The position numbers and the translations under genes are program-made. Shown here one piece after another: positions 40,301-51,150 of a DNA stretch of 64,000 nt. Source of the stretch: Komarekiella delphini-convector SJRDD-AB1 (GTDB taxonomy: Bacteria; Cyanobacteriota; Cyanobacteriia; Cyanobacteriales; Nostocaceae); assembly GCF_014831675.1 (NCBI RefSeq), contig NZ_VJXY01000006.1:124001-188000 (forward strand). Direction: 5' to 3'. The notes below the pieces were generated by a model. The model saw nothing but the letters and a program-made list of their open reading frames with translations. It was not told the origin of the DNA and did no database searches. Numbering within the stretch: position 1 is the first letter of the stretch; the number at the start of each line of letters is the position of its first letter.

Positions 40301-40867
40301 ATGTCCCTCACGATTACAAACTTAGAGCAGCTACAATCCGAGCATCCAGAATGGCAGATGGAGCTAGTAGAAGGGAAAATTATAGTTATGGGGCCATCAG
40401 ATTACGAGTCAGAGGAAATTAGTACTAGGTTGAGTACCTTTTTGAATAACTGGGTCATGTCGCGCAAACTGGGACGAGTAACTGGTTCTAGCGCGGGATT
40501 TATTCTGCCAAGTATAGAAGAGGGCGACTCTGAGAGAAGAAACCTACGTGCGCCTGATGTGTCTTTTGTTCGGGCTGACCGATTGAAGAAGACCAAGCGC
40601 GACTTTGTAGAGTTAGTTCCAGATCTAATGGTTGAGGTTAAATCAAAAAGCGACAGAATTAAACCGCTTGAAGAGAAAATTCAGTTATTTTTGCAACTTG
40701 GATCTGTAGTCGGCATACTGATTGACCCTGACAAATTGACAGTAACAGTTTACCGACTAAACCAAACTCCAGTGATGTTACAAAATGGCGAGACACTTAC
40801 ACTACCAGACTTGCTACCAGGTTGGGAACTGGCAGTATCAGAACTGTGGCCACCTGAGTTTGAGTAA
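40301..40867 (+). CDS. Uma2 family (DUF820) nuclease-like protein
   Basis: A 188-residue protein of the PD-(D/E)XK-fold Uma2 family. It shows WQMELVEGKIIVMGPSDYES at the N-terminus, the acidic strand RAPDVSFVRADRLKK, the catalytic-like LMVEVKSKSD (E-x-K) and the helix LEEKIQLFLQLGSVVGILIDP. Unlike the member at 10102-10698, the E-x-K core is intact. It lies between a decayed DUF2887 gene and a pilin gene. Function is unknown. Confidence 0.88.
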   Translation: MSLTITNLEQLQSEHPEWQMELVEGKIIVMGPSDYESEEISTRLSTFLNNWVMSRKLGRVTGSSAGFILPSIEEGDSERRNLRAPDVSFVRADRLKKTKRDFVELVPDLMVEVKSKSDRIKPLEEKIQLFLQLGSVVGILIDPDKLTVTVYRLNQTPVMLQNGETLTLPDLLPGWELAVSELWPPEFE

Positions 40868-41071
40868 GGCACTTTCACAATCGAAATTGAGAATCTAGCC
40901 CTTGGTGACACCAGGGGCTTAGTTATGTCTGTGTATATTAGAGTGCAAGGATTTTGGATTGTGCTACCGAATCTTCCCAAACTTTTTTTCCCAAGGTGAT
41001 AGGAAAGCGATCGCGAGTGGGTAAGTTACATATAGAACACCCAAGCAACCCCTACCCCTGGGAAAACACTT

Positions 41072-41650
41072 ATGAAAACCGAATTAAAAGCCAAGTTTCT
41101 CCAACACATTCTCGACAAAAAGAAGGGAGATGAGGGTTTTACACTCATTGAACTATTAGTAGTAATTATTATCATCGGTATTCTGTCTGCGATCGCGCTA
41201 CCTTCTTTCCTCAACCAAGCTAACAAAGCCAAGCAGTCAGAAGCAAAAACTTATGTAGGTTCGATGAACCGCGCGCAGCAAGCATTTTACTTAGAACAGA
41301 ACAGATTTGCAGCTAATGGTGACTTTGGTAGTTTAGGTCTTGGTATCGCAACAGAAACCTCAAATTACAAATACACAATTTCTGGTGGTGGTACTACTGC
41401 TCCTAGTCAAGTAAGTAACCAAGCAGCAACAGTAATTCCGGCTGCACCGCTCAAAACTTATATGGGTAATGTAGGTGTAACAACGCAAGCTTCTACCAGC
41501 GAAGCTACCACCATAGCTATTTTATGTGAATCTGAAAAACCTAAAGTTAACGGTGGTATAGATCCAGCTGTCTATTCTACTAGCGGCAATTTCGACTCCA
41601 CCAGTAATTCACCTTCTTGCTCCGCCAACTTCATCAGCTTATCTAAGTAG
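41072..41650 (+). CDS. pilA: Type IV pilin (PilA-like) prepilin
   Basis: A 192-residue major or minor pilin. The leader ends ...KKKGDEG and is followed by F-T-L-I-E-LLVVIIIIGILSAIALPSF; cleavage by prepilin peptidase after Gly and methylation of the new Phe are expected, and Glu5 is present. The hydrophobic helix (about residues 25-45) forms the fibre core. The globular part has many Ser and Thr residues and two Cys near the C-terminus (ILCESEKPK and SNSPSCSANF) that may form the pilin disulfide. It is just upstream of a SPINDLY-type glycosyltransferase, which suggests glycosylation, not proven. Confidence 0.93.
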   Translation: MKTELKAKFLQHILDKKKGDEGFTLIELLVVIIIIGILSAIALPSFLNQANKAKQSEAKTYVGSMNRAQQAFYLEQNRFAANGDFGSLGLGIATETSNYKYTISGGGTTAPSQVSNQAATVIPAAPLKTYMGNVGVTTQASTSEATTIAILCESEKPKVNGGIDPAVYSTSGNFDSTSNSPSCSANFISLSK

Positions 41651-41800
41651 AGAAGTGATTTCGTAGGTGAGCAATCTTTCACCTACAACATTTGACAAAA
41701 AAGTTAATTTGTCATGACGGCTTTTATTAAGCTAAATTACGTATTTTCCCAAGTGGGTAGAGTATTCTGCCCACTTTTTATTTAACTGTGAGAATAAATC

Positions 41801-44020
41801 ATGATTACCGATGTAAATAACTGGCAGCAGATGGCTGAGCAATGCTTGATTAAAGGGAATTATGCACAAGCTGCTAATTTATACGAACAAGCAATAGAAC
41901 AAGAGCCTCATGTTACTTCATATTATTGGCATTTGGGATTGCTGTTACTATTACAAGGACAAGAAGCAGAAGCTCAAATGACTTGGATGCTGCCAATGGC
42001 AGAAGCAGATACAGAACATTTGTCCAAATTGACAAATGTTCTATTTCAACTTTTGCAAATAGAAGCAGAACGGCGCGAAAAGCTAGCAGAATATTCTCTA
42101 GCTTGGTTAATTCGCCAGCACATGAAAGAGATTAATCCTGATGAAATGAATAATTTACTTCAAATTCTGCTACTTTCTCTCAAGCGAGAAAAGTTTGAAG
42201 AAATTGAGGAGATGAGTCAGTGGGGACTAATTGAGAGTTTGAAATTAAAAGAAAATTTAGATATTGACGCCAAATTATTGATGCAAGTTTTGCAGAAGAT
42301 TTTAAATACCGTTCCTTTACATCCAATAAATCTTGATTTAGTAGAGGCTTGTTTACCTTACTTCCCTGATGCCGATCAAAGCTTCCGTATACTGCTTCCT
42401 GCTGCCATGAAAATTGGACATACTTTACAGCAGCCTAAGCTAGCAGCATCTCTACTTAACTTACATTTACAACTTGAACCAAATAATGTAGAAATTTTGA
42501 GACATTTAGCGACTTTTTATCAAGATGCTCGCAATTATTGTCAGGGCATAGAGACAGCTAAGTTATGTTATTCCCTATCAGAAAGCTTAGCTGATAAAAT
42601 CTTTGCACTCCATTTACTGTTGAGAGGTCTAATGTCAGCAGGAGGATATTGGGCAGAGATATGTACAGCTTGTAAAGAGTTAGAAACTATTGAACAACAG
42701 TTTATTGAATCTCAACCAATTATTTTAGAAGAAGGCAGAACATTACGATTGCTGACACCATCTTTTGCTATACCTCACATTAAAGATTCTCCTGTAGATT
42801 TTCGAGGAATTCATAATAAAGTAGCTCAAATATTTAATAATAATATTAAAGAAATAGCTCAATCTGAGAGTAAGAGTTTTAAGTTTCAAAATATTAATAA
42901 ATCAACTTTAAATATCTCAACTAAAAAGTTGAGAATTGGCTATGTGTCTTATGCTTTAAGAAACCATTCGGTTGGTTGGTTAGCTCGTTGGTTATTTCAG
43001 CATCATGACCAAGATAAATTTGATATTCATACTTATTTTATTAATTACAAATTAGTCAATGATTTTCTGCAAGAATGGTATGTAAACCATGCAGGAATAT
43101 GTCATCTATTGGGTATGAACGGCTTAGAAATAGCCGAAAAAATCTATCATGATGAAATTGATATTTTAGTTGACCTTGATAGTATCACTTTAGATATTAC
43201 TAGTGAAGTGATGGCACTCAAACCAGCCCCTATACAAGTTACTTGGCTGGGTTGGGATGCATCAGGCATTCCTGCAATTGATTACTTTATCGCAGACCCT
43301 TATGTATTGCCAGATAATGCACAGGATTACTATACAGAGAAAATTTGGCGATTACCCCAAACTTACATAGCAGTAGATGGTTTTGAGGTTGGTGTACCAA
43401 CTCTCTGCCGCGATGACTTAAATATTCCTATTGATGCTGTTGTATATCTCAGCGCACAAAGAGGATATAAACGCCATCCAGAAACAACAAGGTGGCAGAT
43501 GCAAATTATTAAACAAGTACCTAATAGCTACTTTTTGATTAAAGGGCTTTCTCAGGAAGAAGCAATTAAACGCTTCTTTTACCAAATTGCCGAAGAAGAA
43601 GGTGTAGATTGTTCTCAGTTACGATTTTTACCCCAAGTTCATCAAGAGTCAGTGCATCGCGCTAATTTAGGCATTGCAGATGTTGTTCTAGATACATTTC
43701 CCTACAACGGAGCGACAACAACCTTAGAAACATTGTGGATGGGCATTCCATTAGTAACGAGAGTTGGTGAACAATTTGCGGCGCGTAATAGCTACACCAT
43801 GATGATAAATGCGGGTATCACAGAAGGCATTGCCTGGACAGATCAAGAATATGTAGAGTGGGGTGTGCGCTTGGGGAAAGATGAGGCTTTACGCCAGCAA
43901 GTCGTTTTGAAGCTGAAGGCATCGCGGCAAACAGCACCCCTGTGGAATGGCAAACAGTTTACCCGTGAGATGGAAAAGGCTTACGAGCAAATGTGGCAAA
44001 TGTATATTGAAGGAAAATAA
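41801..44020 (+). CDS. SPINDLY/OGT-type O-linked glycosyltransferase (GT41)
   Basis: A 739-residue cytoplasmic protein. The first about 350 residues are helical and TPR-like (MAEQCLIKGNYAQAANLYEQ at the start). The C-terminal about 370 residues are a GT41 catalytic domain: KKLRIGYVSYALRNHSVGWL, QVTWLGWDASGIPAIDYFIAD, VYLSAQRGYKRHPETT, ADVVLDTFPYNGATTTLETLWMGIPLVT and the end ARNSYTMMINAG. This family transfers GlcNAc or fucose to Ser/Thr. It follows the pilin gene by 150 bp on the same strand, so the pilin is a plausible substrate. The gene is AT-rich relative to the core genes. Confidence 0.9.
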   Translation: MITDVNNWQQMAEQCLIKGNYAQAANLYEQAIEQEPHVTSYYWHLGLLLLLQGQEAEAQMTWMLPMAEADTEHLSKLTNVLFQLLQIEAERREKLAEYSLAWLIRQHMKEINPDEMNNLLQILLLSLKREKFEEIEEMSQWGLIESLKLKENLDIDAKLLMQVLQKILNTVPLHPINLDLVEACLPYFPDADQSFRILLPAAMKIGHTLQQPKLAASLLNLHLQLEPNNVEILRHLATFYQDARNYCQGIETAKLCYSLSESLADKIFALHLLLRGLMSAGGYWAEICTACKELETIEQQFIESQPIILEEGRTLRLLTPSFAIPHIKDSPVDFRGIHNKVAQIFNNNIKEIAQSESKSFKFQNINKSTLNISTKKLRIGYVSYALRNHSVGWLARWLFQHHDQDKFDIHTYFINYKLVNDFLQEWYVNHAGICHLLGMNGLEIAEKIYHDEIDILVDLDSITLDITSEVMALKPAPIQVTWLGWDASGIPAIDYFIADPYVLPDNAQDYYTEKIWRLPQTYIAVDGFEVGVPTLCRDDLNIPIDAVVYLSAQRGYKRHPETTRWQMQIIKQVPNSYFLIKGLSQEEAIKRFFYQIAEEEGVDCSQLRFLPQVHQESVHRANLGIADVVLDTFPYNGATTTLETLWMGIPLVTRVGEQFAARNSYTMMINAGITEGIAWTDQEYVEWGVRLGKDEALRQQVVLKLKASRQTAPLWNGKQFTREMEKAYEQMWQMYIEGK

Positions 44021-44024
44021 GCTC

Positions 44025-44083
44025 GTAGTGAGGGCTTCAGCCCTCAAAATAGATGTTAATAAGGGCTGAAGCCCTTACTACGA
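44025..44083. repeat. Inverted pair of REP elements downstream of the RAYT gene
   Basis: The plus-strand unit at 44025-44045 is GTAGT followed by a hairpin of stem GAGGGC/GCCCTC and loop TTCA. An inverted unit at 44063-44081 within 44061-44083 has the same head and stem AAGGGC/GCCCTT. The pair forms a BIME-like structure between the SPINDLY gene stop and the RAYT stop. Confidence 0.85.
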
Positions 44084-44086
44084 ACA

Positions 44087-44719
44087 TTAAAAATTATCCC
44101 AATCACTACCATAATCTCGCACTGGATATTCAGTCCAACAATCACGCAGCCATTGTCGTCCACAAACTTGTAAATACCAGTGAACACTACTTTCAACCCA
44201 GTCATAAGGAGATTTCACTAAGCCATGTTTAACTGGGTTGTAATGAATATAGTTAATAGTTGCATAGTAATGTCTTTCCGAACGAATAGCGTGATCGCTC
44301 CAACGATACCAAATTTGTCTCTTAGTTACATTGTCTTCTATATTCCATTGGCGAGAAACTAAACCATGTATTCTCCGAAACAAGTCACTCAATACATCAA
44401 AATTTACAACCTGAACTAGTAGATGATAGTGATTAGGCAAAATAACCCAAGCACATATTCTTAAATTTGTAGTGAGTGCTTCAGCGCTCCTCTGTTGCTC
44501 TCCACTGGCACAAAATTTATTAAATATTATATCTAAGAGTTGCTGACGGCGAGATGCAGTGTTTATATGACACTTGTGCTCATAACAAGCTACCGTTAGC
44601 AGGTAAAATTGCTTATCTCTTACTTCATGTGGTGGTGAGTGTGGTGGATAACCCTGACTTAGGCGATATTCAACTAGTTCAGCTTTTTGCTCTATTGTGA
44701 GTTTGCGATATTCATACAT
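44087..44719 (-). CDS. REP-associated tyrosine transposase (RAYT, Y1 HUH family)
   Basis: A 210-residue single-strand DNA transposase related to the IS200/IS605 TnpA. The HUH metal motif is ILPNHYHLLVQ, and the likely nucleophile tyrosine lies in YYATINYIHYNPVKHGLV. The N-terminus (MYEYRKLTIEQKAELVEYRL) and the C-terminal YDWVESSVHWY are usual for cyanobacterial RAYTs. REP hairpins with the GTAGT head lie on both sides. Residues encoded at 44469-44489 (SAEALTT) derive from a REP unit inserted in frame in the coding sequence. Confidence 0.9.
   Translation of the reverse strand: MYEYRKLTIEQKAELVEYRLSQGYPPHSPPHEVRDKQFYLLTVACYEHKCHINTASRRQQLLDIIFNKFCASGEQQRSAEALTTNLRICAWVILPNHYHLLVQVVNFDVLSDLFRRIHGLVSRQWNIEDNVTKRQIWYRWSDHAIRSERHYYATINYIHYNPVKHGLVKSPYDWVESSVHWYLQVCGRQWLRDCWTEYPVRDYGSDWDNF
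44469..44489. repeat. REP unit inside the RAYT coding sequence
   Basis: The plus strand has GTAGT followed by stem GAGTGC/GCGCTC and loop TTCA, the same design and length as the REP at 44025-44045 from which it differs at two positions. It is in frame with the transposase, encoding a stretch between the first helix and the HUH strand. Confidence 0.75.
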
Positions 44720-44727
44720 ATATTTTT

Positions 44728-44825
44728 AAGCACTCAAGTGCTTACTACAAACAATTCAAAAGTTTGTAGTGAGGACTTTAGTCCTCATTTATAATTACAA
44801 ACTTAAGCACTCAAGTGCTTACTAC
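44728..44825. repeat. Three REP elements upstream of the RAYT gene
   Basis: Units at 44728-44748 and 44805-44825 are in minus orientation with stem AAGCAC/GTGCTT and loop TTGA (read on the minus strand). The unit at 44766-44786 is in plus orientation with stem GAGGAC/GTCCTC and loop TTTA. All three keep the GTAGT head and a 6-bp stem whose bases covary. Confidence 0.85.
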
Positions 44826-44934
44826 AAACTTGTTTATAAAAGGCTTCTAAACCGAATGGCACAGGATTTTTTTGCGAAATGCTAAGTTATTACCCACCAT
44901 AGGAAGCTTAGCTACGATTAGACAGGCGTCATCT

Positions 44935-47900
44935 CTAATTTACGATTAAGCTATCTACATCGCAGAATGGAAGATTTTCTGCTTTGACTTGTGCGATCGC
45001 CTGTTGATTGTCTATTCTTAAAGTAATTCGAGTATGAATTTGAGATAAAAGAGTTTTCCATTGCATATCACTCATCTTACCTAGCAAAGAAATTTCTGGC
45101 CCCTCAGTTATATCTACATCACCTTCCATGAGCAAATTCATGGTTAAAGACGATAAAAGCATATCAGCTTCGTCTTCAGAAACGTTGTGAGTATCTATCA
45201 GGAGAGTTAAACGACTTTTATCTGGATGAGTAGTGAGAGTTGAAATAACACTTGCTAAATCTTCATATAGTAGGTCTTCTGGCTGTAACCAGTCTGGGAA
45301 AATAATTAGGTTAATATCTTTTAAATTGAGTTGCTCTTTGAGAGCGATCGCCTGATGTTTATAGAATAGTTCTTGGAAGAGTTCTCCCATTTGAGCAGAG
45401 TGAGAACGACTATCAAGAAATGTTGGATTTTGATGCATTTTTTGCTTAATTTGCTCTGTTTTTTGCTGACGCAATTCAGAGTTAATTCCGAGAGCAACAG
45501 CCGACTGAATATAAGCTTCTTCACTGTTTGTAATTAAATCAAATATTTGGAGTTCTCGTAAAAGTGATGCTCCCTTTCGAGAACGAGAGGGTTCTGTTTC
45601 CATGACCACCGTTGGTAAACCTACTTCCAACGGGTCTATGAGCGAAGTCATACCAGAGTAAGGATAAGAATCTAAGTAGATATCACAAAGTTTCAAACGT
45701 TCTTTAACATCAGCACGGTTTGTTGCTGGGTCAAGAATGAGCAACCTATCCTCGCCAAGACCATATTTAGCAAAAGTAGTGATTATGCGCTTACGAAAAG
45801 CAACACAAGGATAGGAAGATGACCAATTTGGATTAAACGGATAAAGTAATAGTACAGAATTAGGTACGCTAGCAATTATCTTTGCCCAAGTTACTTCTTG
45901 CTCTGGAATTATTTTGTAGTAATTAGCTCCTGAAACATAAACCACAGTAGTTTTAGTAATTCCCAAATTTTCTCGGCTAATAGCGGTTGTAGCAAGTATT
46001 TTATCTTCGGTTCCAAAATCAAAACACTGGGGAGAACTGTCTAACGTAATTAGCTTTTCCGTATAATGTTGTTGAGCATTCTCTTCAGTTTCAGAAAGTT
46101 TACTTGAAATATAGTAATCTATATGAGGCATACCAGTTGTTACAGGAGAATTAGCATCAACCATCTGGATTCGCGCTAGCCGATACAAGGAAAGCAAGGT
46201 AATTTGATGGGTAACTGCGGTAACATTGGTAGAAATGAACAGGATATCTAAATCGGCTTCCCGAATAGTTTGTACCTGATTTTCTAAGTTTGTTGGAAGT
46301 TTAATCAGAGCATCTGCATGACCCGTACAATATCGTTCTAAACGATGATTACCTACATTTAATGTAAAGAGAATTACCTCAAATACATCTCTATTTAAAT
46401 GTTTATATACTGACAAAGCAGCAAAGGTTTCTGTCTGTGGTTCAAAATGGCTAGCAAGAATACCTACTCTAATTTTTGTTCGTTCATCCAAGCGGGTTGG
46501 GAACTCGTATTCAATACTGTTATTAAATTCTTGTAAGTATGTTTTCATGATATCTGCACGTTTTGTGTAGATATTTTTTAGATTTGCTTTATTAAAATAT
46601 AAAGGAATAAAATTTGCTGTATGTGTAAAATAGGCAGCAATATCTTGCCAAAATTTAGACTCACAATGACTGATAATGTTTCTATGAAGATAATTAATGA
46701 ATTTCTCAATATATTGATAATAATTATCAGCCTCTCCTATCTCCTTAAAATAAAGGGGAGGTTTAAAAGTAAATTTGAGATAATCCTTAAGTAACCAGCT
46801 AGGAATTTGAGTCAGATCATACACTAAAGGTAACTGGTGAGGAGGGCAATATAGCATTGCTACTAGGAGATACTGAATGGCATTTTGTTCATTAAATCCC
46901 TTAGCGACTATTGCTAATATACCAGTTACAAAGCTTTGTTCAGTTTCTATGAGTGATTCATTCTGTATACTACTATTTAGTAATGCTTGATGAGCCTCAC
47001 CAAATTTAGACAAGTATAGTTTTTCAAGTAAATTTTCTTCTTTATCTAACCACGATTCAGCAATCTGTTTTCTCAATAAGCGTAATTCTTTTAATACAGA
47101 TATGTCGGAATTTTCTTGTTGATATTTGGCTACTAAACTATATAGGTTATTGTTTAACTGATAATTTCGTATGAACGTTTTGATTTCACATTGTTCTATT
47201 AGCCCATTGAAGTGATTTGCATTCTCATGCATTTGTTGCCAATTTATTACTGCTTGTTTATTTTCGTATTCCAAAATAATTCTTGCACTGATACGAGGTA
47301 GCAAAGCTGTCCATTGAATATCAGCTAAATTTCCTACCAAAGAGATTTCTAATCCTTCATTAAGGTCTATATCTTCTTGTAACAGCAAATTCATCGTCAG
47401 ACCAGATAAAAAGATTGCAGCATCCTCGCTAGAAATATCACTTGTATCAATAAGTAGTGTAGTCTTTTGACTGTCTGAATATTCTGCTAATGTTTTAATT
47501 ACTCTTTCTAAATCTAAGCTGATTAATTCTTCTGGTTGTGACCAATCAGGAAAAATAATTAAATTAGTCTCTTTAAGGTTTAAATGTAAAATAGTAGTAT
47601 TAATTAGAGCAGCACTTACATTACGGGCCATTGTTGACCAAGAAAACTTTTTAGCTTGTGCCAAACCTGCGGCAATTAACGAATTGCGAACACCAGGTTT
47701 TTGCACCTCAAAGAGTGCGTTTGCTAGTGCATCGACATCATCAGCATTCACATAGATTGCTGCTTCTCCCGCTACTTCTGGTATTGAAGCATTAGGACAA
47801 GTGATTACAGGACAACCACAAGCCATTGCCTCTACTATAGGCAAACCAAAGCCTTCATATTTGGAAGGATAAGCCAGTGCTACTGCACCTGAATAAGCAG

Positions 47901-50643
47901 TGACTAATTCCTCATCGCTGAGTGGGAGAATATGAACAACACTGCCTAATGTATAGGCTCTAAACTCAGGTGCTAATGTGGCTCTATTGCCTGTACAAAC
48001 AATATCAAAGCCAGAACTACTAACAAGTTGAGAAAAAGCCTGAAAGAACAAAACACTATTTTTATAATTATTTTCGATACCTACTAAAATAAAATATGGT
48101 TTTGTAATACCATACTTGATTTTAAAATTGTTAATTTCTTCAATATTTGCAGGTGAAAAAGCGCTTTCAACTCCACAATGAGCTACAGTTATAGACTCTC
48201 TGCTTATTTCAGGAAAGCAGCTTACTAAATCACGCGCCGTATGTTCTGAAATTGTTATGTACTGAGATGCGTTTTGAATAGCCTGATGTTTTTCTCGCCA
48301 CATAGGGCTATTAATATCCCATCCCATAACTTCTGGAATCATGTCATAAGCTATGAAAACAGAAGGTGTTGTAGTCGGTGTTGTGTAGTAAGAAGAGATA
48401 AACACCTCTGCACCCTCTTCATCACACACTTGCTGTAGCATTTCCCGGTCAGCATCAGTGTTTTTGTAGTCGTAAAGTGGTACAGCGCGATACTTAATAC
48501 CAGAGATTTTGGGAGCAGTTCCAGCGCGGTCAAGCACAACAATATGCTTAGCAAAGCCATTATTAACCCATTCTTTTAGTAAGGATGTCCAGACACGAGC
48601 AATCCCAGTTGTATTGAGTTGGAAAAATACACTATCAATTAAAATATTACGATGAGGTAAACTTTTTGCTTTTTCTTTAGCTAACTCGTAAATTTTTATA
48701 GTTTCTTTAACATATTTATCCCAAGTAAACTTTTGAGCCTGTTGAACAGATTTTTTAGCTAATTTTTCTCGATATTCGGGTTCACAATATAGTTTAAATA
48801 TGGCATCACAAAGCCCTATTGCATCATGAGGATCAAGCATAATTCCGGCATCTTCAACCACTTCAGGTAAGGAAGAAGTGTTAGAGGTTATTACTGGAGT
48901 TCCACATTGCATGGCTTCTAATGGTGGTAAGCCAAAACCTTCATATAAAGATACGTACATGAATGCTAATGCTCCTGAATACAGAGGAGCTAAATCTTCA
49001 TCGGGAAGATAACCAGTAATAATAATTCTGTTTTCTAATTCTTTAGCTCGATCTATTTCCGCAAAAATTTCTTCATATTGCCATCCTTTTGTACCTATCA
49101 ATACTAGATTAAGATCATCAATATGCTGTTTTTTAATTAGTGTCAAAAAACAACGGATAACATGAGCTATATTTTTTCTTGGCTCTAGGGTTGATAAAGT
49201 TAAGAGATAAGGTTGGTCTGGTATTTCATATTTTTGTTTCGTTTTGATAATTAATTTCTGATCATCGCAAGGATAAAATTTTTCTTGATCAGCCGCTAAA
49301 TATGTAACAAATACTTGCTTTTCATCAAGATTTGGTTGATATTTACAAATATCTTGTTTTGTTGATTCAGAAATACAGCATACAAAATCATTCTTATCTA
49401 TTTGATCTATAGTATTTATAACTAAGTGCTGTGAATTATGAGTAAAATACTCTGGAAAAAGAATAGGAATTAAATCACAAACAGTGACAATTCTGGTAGC
49501 AAAGTAAATATTATTGGGCAGTGGATAATGTGTAGATTGATAAATATCTATATTTTGATATTTGAGTTCTGATAAGTGAAGTAAAGGAAGATTTTTATAT
49601 TCAAAATTTTGATTTATATAACTTTGACAAGCATCAAATAAATCATGAATACTTGTACATAAATAAATCTGATACTGAGGATATTTTATTAGTCCTTTTA
49701 AAAGATACTCTGTTACTCTAAAAACTCCTGTTTTGGCAGTTTCAAACATAGTTCCTAAACCTAGTACAGCAATATCTAAGGCTATTTTTATTTGCCTTCT
49801 GTTATTTACAACTGGTAAATAATATTGTCTATTTAAAGATTCATATATTGTTGTTATTTTTCTAGACTCAGATGTAATTAATCTTTCAAAATGTGTATCT
49901 ATATTATTTTGACTACTTAGTTGTATTACCCTCTCTGCTATTTGTTTTTCGATCAATCTGGAATCTATATAATCATCTAAAGCATTAACAGGAAAAGAGA
50001 AATAATTTGCTAAGCTGCCTGATTCTTCAGATACATAATAATCATTAATTCCATCAAAAAAAACTTTTTGATAACCTTTTCCCATTAAAAAAATAGGAAT
50101 ATTCTTTTCACAGCGAACGTTCGTACCTGGTAAAGTAGTTTCTATTACTAATATTGTTGGTCTAAATCTCTCCCAATTACCACCTAAAACAACTTGATCT
50201 TCTACTCCTTCAACATCAATTTTGAGAAAATCAATTTTTTGATTCACATATTCTCTACATACTTCTGCTAAAGTTTTAACGAAAACAGTATATTGAGAAA
50301 TATCTAAACCTTTATCCTTGGCAAGTTTATAAGCTATTTCTTTATTTAAAGTAGAGTTACCAGGTTGTCCTACTATTTGAAAAAACTCTAGATACCCTTC
50401 TGAATTACTTAGAGCAACATTCAGATTAATATCTCTCGGACGCTCTTGCTCAAATAAGTTATGGCATTCTTTTATTGGTTCTATATTTATTCCTGACCAT
50501 CCAAGATCATAAAAAGCTTTGGTTACTGAACAAAAAGTTGGATGCAAAGCTCCTACATCAATATAAAACCCCTTTGTTTTATGTTTAAATACTCTATTAA
50601 GTAAAACATCTTCAAAATTTTGGGCATAAGAAATAAATGTCAT
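44935..50643 (-). CDS. Giant multidomain FkbM methyltransferase / GT4 / GT4 / GT41 glycosyltransferase
   Basis: A 1902-residue protein. Residues about 1-190 form a FkbM-type methyltransferase ([22 protein letters not shown]). Two GT4 glycosyltransferase domains follow: about 285-660 ([34 protein letters not shown]) and about 665-1010 ([32 protein letters not shown]). Residues about 1018-1130 are a module beginning [14 protein letters not shown]. After a helical linker there is a GT41-like domain (about 1385-1755; [40 protein letters not shown]). The module recurs at about 1768-1902. It probably builds or transfers a modified glycan, likely on a surface structure. The gene is AT-rich and lies close to a pilin and an OGT. 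Confidence 0.9.
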   Translation of the reverse strand: MTFISYAQNFEDVLLNRVFKHKTKGFYIDVGALHPTFCSVTKAFYDLGWSGINIEPIKECHNLFEQERPRDINLNVALSNSEGYLEFFQIVGQPGNSTLNKEIAYKLAKDKGLDISQYTVFVKTLAEVCREYVNQKIDFLKIDVEGVEDQVVLGGNWERFRPTILVIETTLPGTNVRCEKNIPIFLMGKGYQKVFFDGINDYYVSEESGSLANYFSFPVNALDDYIDSRLIEKQIAERVIQLSSQNNIDTHFERLITSESRKITTIYESLNRQYYLPVVNNRRQIKIALDIAVLGLGTMFETAKTGVFRVTEYLLKGLIKYPQYQIYLCTSIHDLFDACQSYINQNFEYKNLPLLHLSELKYQNIDIYQSTHYPLPNNIYFATRIVTVCDLIPILFPEYFTHNSQHLVINTIDQIDKNDFVCCISESTKQDICKYQPNLDEKQVFVTYLAADQEKFYPCDDQKLIIKTKQKYEIPDQPYLLTLSTLEPRKNIAHVIRCFLTLIKKQHIDDLNLVLIGTKGWQYEEIFAEIDRAKELENRIIITGYLPDEDLAPLYSGALAFMYVSLYEGFGLPPLEAMQCGTPVITSNTSSLPEVVEDAGIMLDPHDAIGLCDAIFKLYCEPEYREKLAKKSVQQAQKFTWDKYVKETIKIYELAKEKAKSLPHRNILIDSVFFQLNTTGIARVWTSLLKEWVNNGFAKHIVVLDRAGTAPKISGIKYRAVPLYDYKNTDADREMLQQVCDEEGAEVFISSYYTTPTTTPSVFIAYDMIPEVMGWDINSPMWREKHQAIQNASQYITISEHTARDLVSCFPEISRESITVAHCGVESAFSPANIEEINNFKIKYGITKPYFILVGIENNYKNSVLFFQAFSQLVSSSGFDIVCTGNRATLAPEFRAYTLGSVVHILPLSDEELVTAYSGAVALAYPSKYEGFGLPIVEAMACGCPVITCPNASIPEVAGEAAIYVNADDVDALANALFEVQKPGVRNSLIAAGLAQAKKFSWSTMARNVSAALINTTILHLNLKETNLIIFPDWSQPEELISLDLERVIKTLAEYSDSQKTTLLIDTSDISSEDAAIFLSGLTMNLLLQEDIDLNEGLEISLVGNLADIQWTALLPRISARIILEYENKQAVINWQQMHENANHFNGLIEQCEIKTFIRNYQLNNNLYSLVAKYQQENSDISVLKELRLLRKQIAESWLDKEENLLEKLYLSKFGEAHQALLNSSIQNESLIETEQSFVTGILAIVAKGFNEQNAIQYLLVAMLYCPPHQLPLVYDLTQIPSWLLKDYLKFTFKPPLYFKEIGEADNYYQYIEKFINYLHRNIISHCESKFWQDIAAYFTHTANFIPLYFNKANLKNIYTKRADIMKTYLQEFNNSIEYEFPTRLDERTKIRVGILASHFEPQTETFAALSVYKHLNRDVFEVILFTLNVGNHRLERYCTGHADALIKLPTNLENQVQTIREADLDILFISTNVTAVTHQITLLSLYRLARIQMVDANSPVTTGMPHIDYYISSKLSETEENAQQHYTEKLITLDSSPQCFDFGTEDKILATTAISRENLGITKTTVVYVSGANYYKIIPEQEVTWAKIIASVPNSVLLLYPFNPNWSSSYPCVAFRKRIITTFAKYGLGEDRLLILDPATNRADVKERLKLCDIYLDSYPYSGMTSLIDPLEVGLPTVVMETEPSRSRKGASLLRELQIFDLITNSEEAYIQSAVALGINSELRQQKTEQIKQKMHQNPTFLDSRSHSAQMGELFQELFYKHQAIALKEQLNLKDINLIIFPDWLQPEDLLYEDLASVISTLTTHPDKSRLTLLIDTHNVSEDEADMLLSSLTMNLLMEGDVDITEGPEISLLGKMSDMQWKTLLSQIHTRITLRIDNQQAIAQVKAENLPFCDVDSLIVN

Positions 50644-50751
50644 TTTTACTAACTTCGCTCCTATAAATGTTCAACACTTAATTTAGTGATGATAATTTTA
50701 GTTAAATAGTCTAATTAGACAATATCAGTGAAGTTTTTTTTGGCTATTTGT

Positions 50752-51150
50752 CTACCGATCGCTCTTACTCTCTTGCTTCTTAATCTGCTCCAATACAACT
50801 TTGTAATCTTGTCGATTCGGGTGCAACTTCACCAGCTTCTCTAAAAGTTCCATCGCACCTTTAGCATCTTTCAATTGCAGCCGCAGCAAAGATAGTTTCT
50901 CCAATGCTGTTCGGTTTTCTGGTTCCCGCTGTAAAACTAGCTCGTAACCTCGCGCCTGTTGCTGTAATGCTGACTCAGCAGAAGGAGATGCAATTGCTGA
51001 CTTAGGTTGGCTAGCTTGTTGGATTGCAGGAATTACTGCAAACACCGTAGAACCAAGGAACGATATTATCGAGACTATTGTTAAAAACTTTTTTCGCCGC
51101 TCAATCTGCTTTTTGCGGGAAATTAAGTATTCTTCCCCCGGATTAGGCAT
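50752..51150 (-). CDS. TPR-containing membrane-anchored protein
   Basis: A 132-residue protein with an N-terminal cytoplasmic stretch ([20 protein letters not shown]), one hydrophobic segment ([20 protein letters not shown], about residues 22-41), a Ser/Ala-rich linker, and a C-terminal pair of TPR-like helices ([20 protein letters not shown] and [21 protein letters not shown]). It is a typical small conserved cyanobacterial TPR protein; no partner is known. It is on the same strand as, but not clearly linked to, the giant glycosyltransferase downstream. Confidence 0.8.
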   Translation of the reverse strand: MPNPGEEYLISRKKQIERRKKFLTIVSIISFLGSTVFAVIPAIQQASQPKSAIASPSAESALQQQARGYELVLQREPENRTALEKLSLLRLQLKDAKGAMELLEKLVKLHPNRQDYKVVLEQIKKQESKSDR

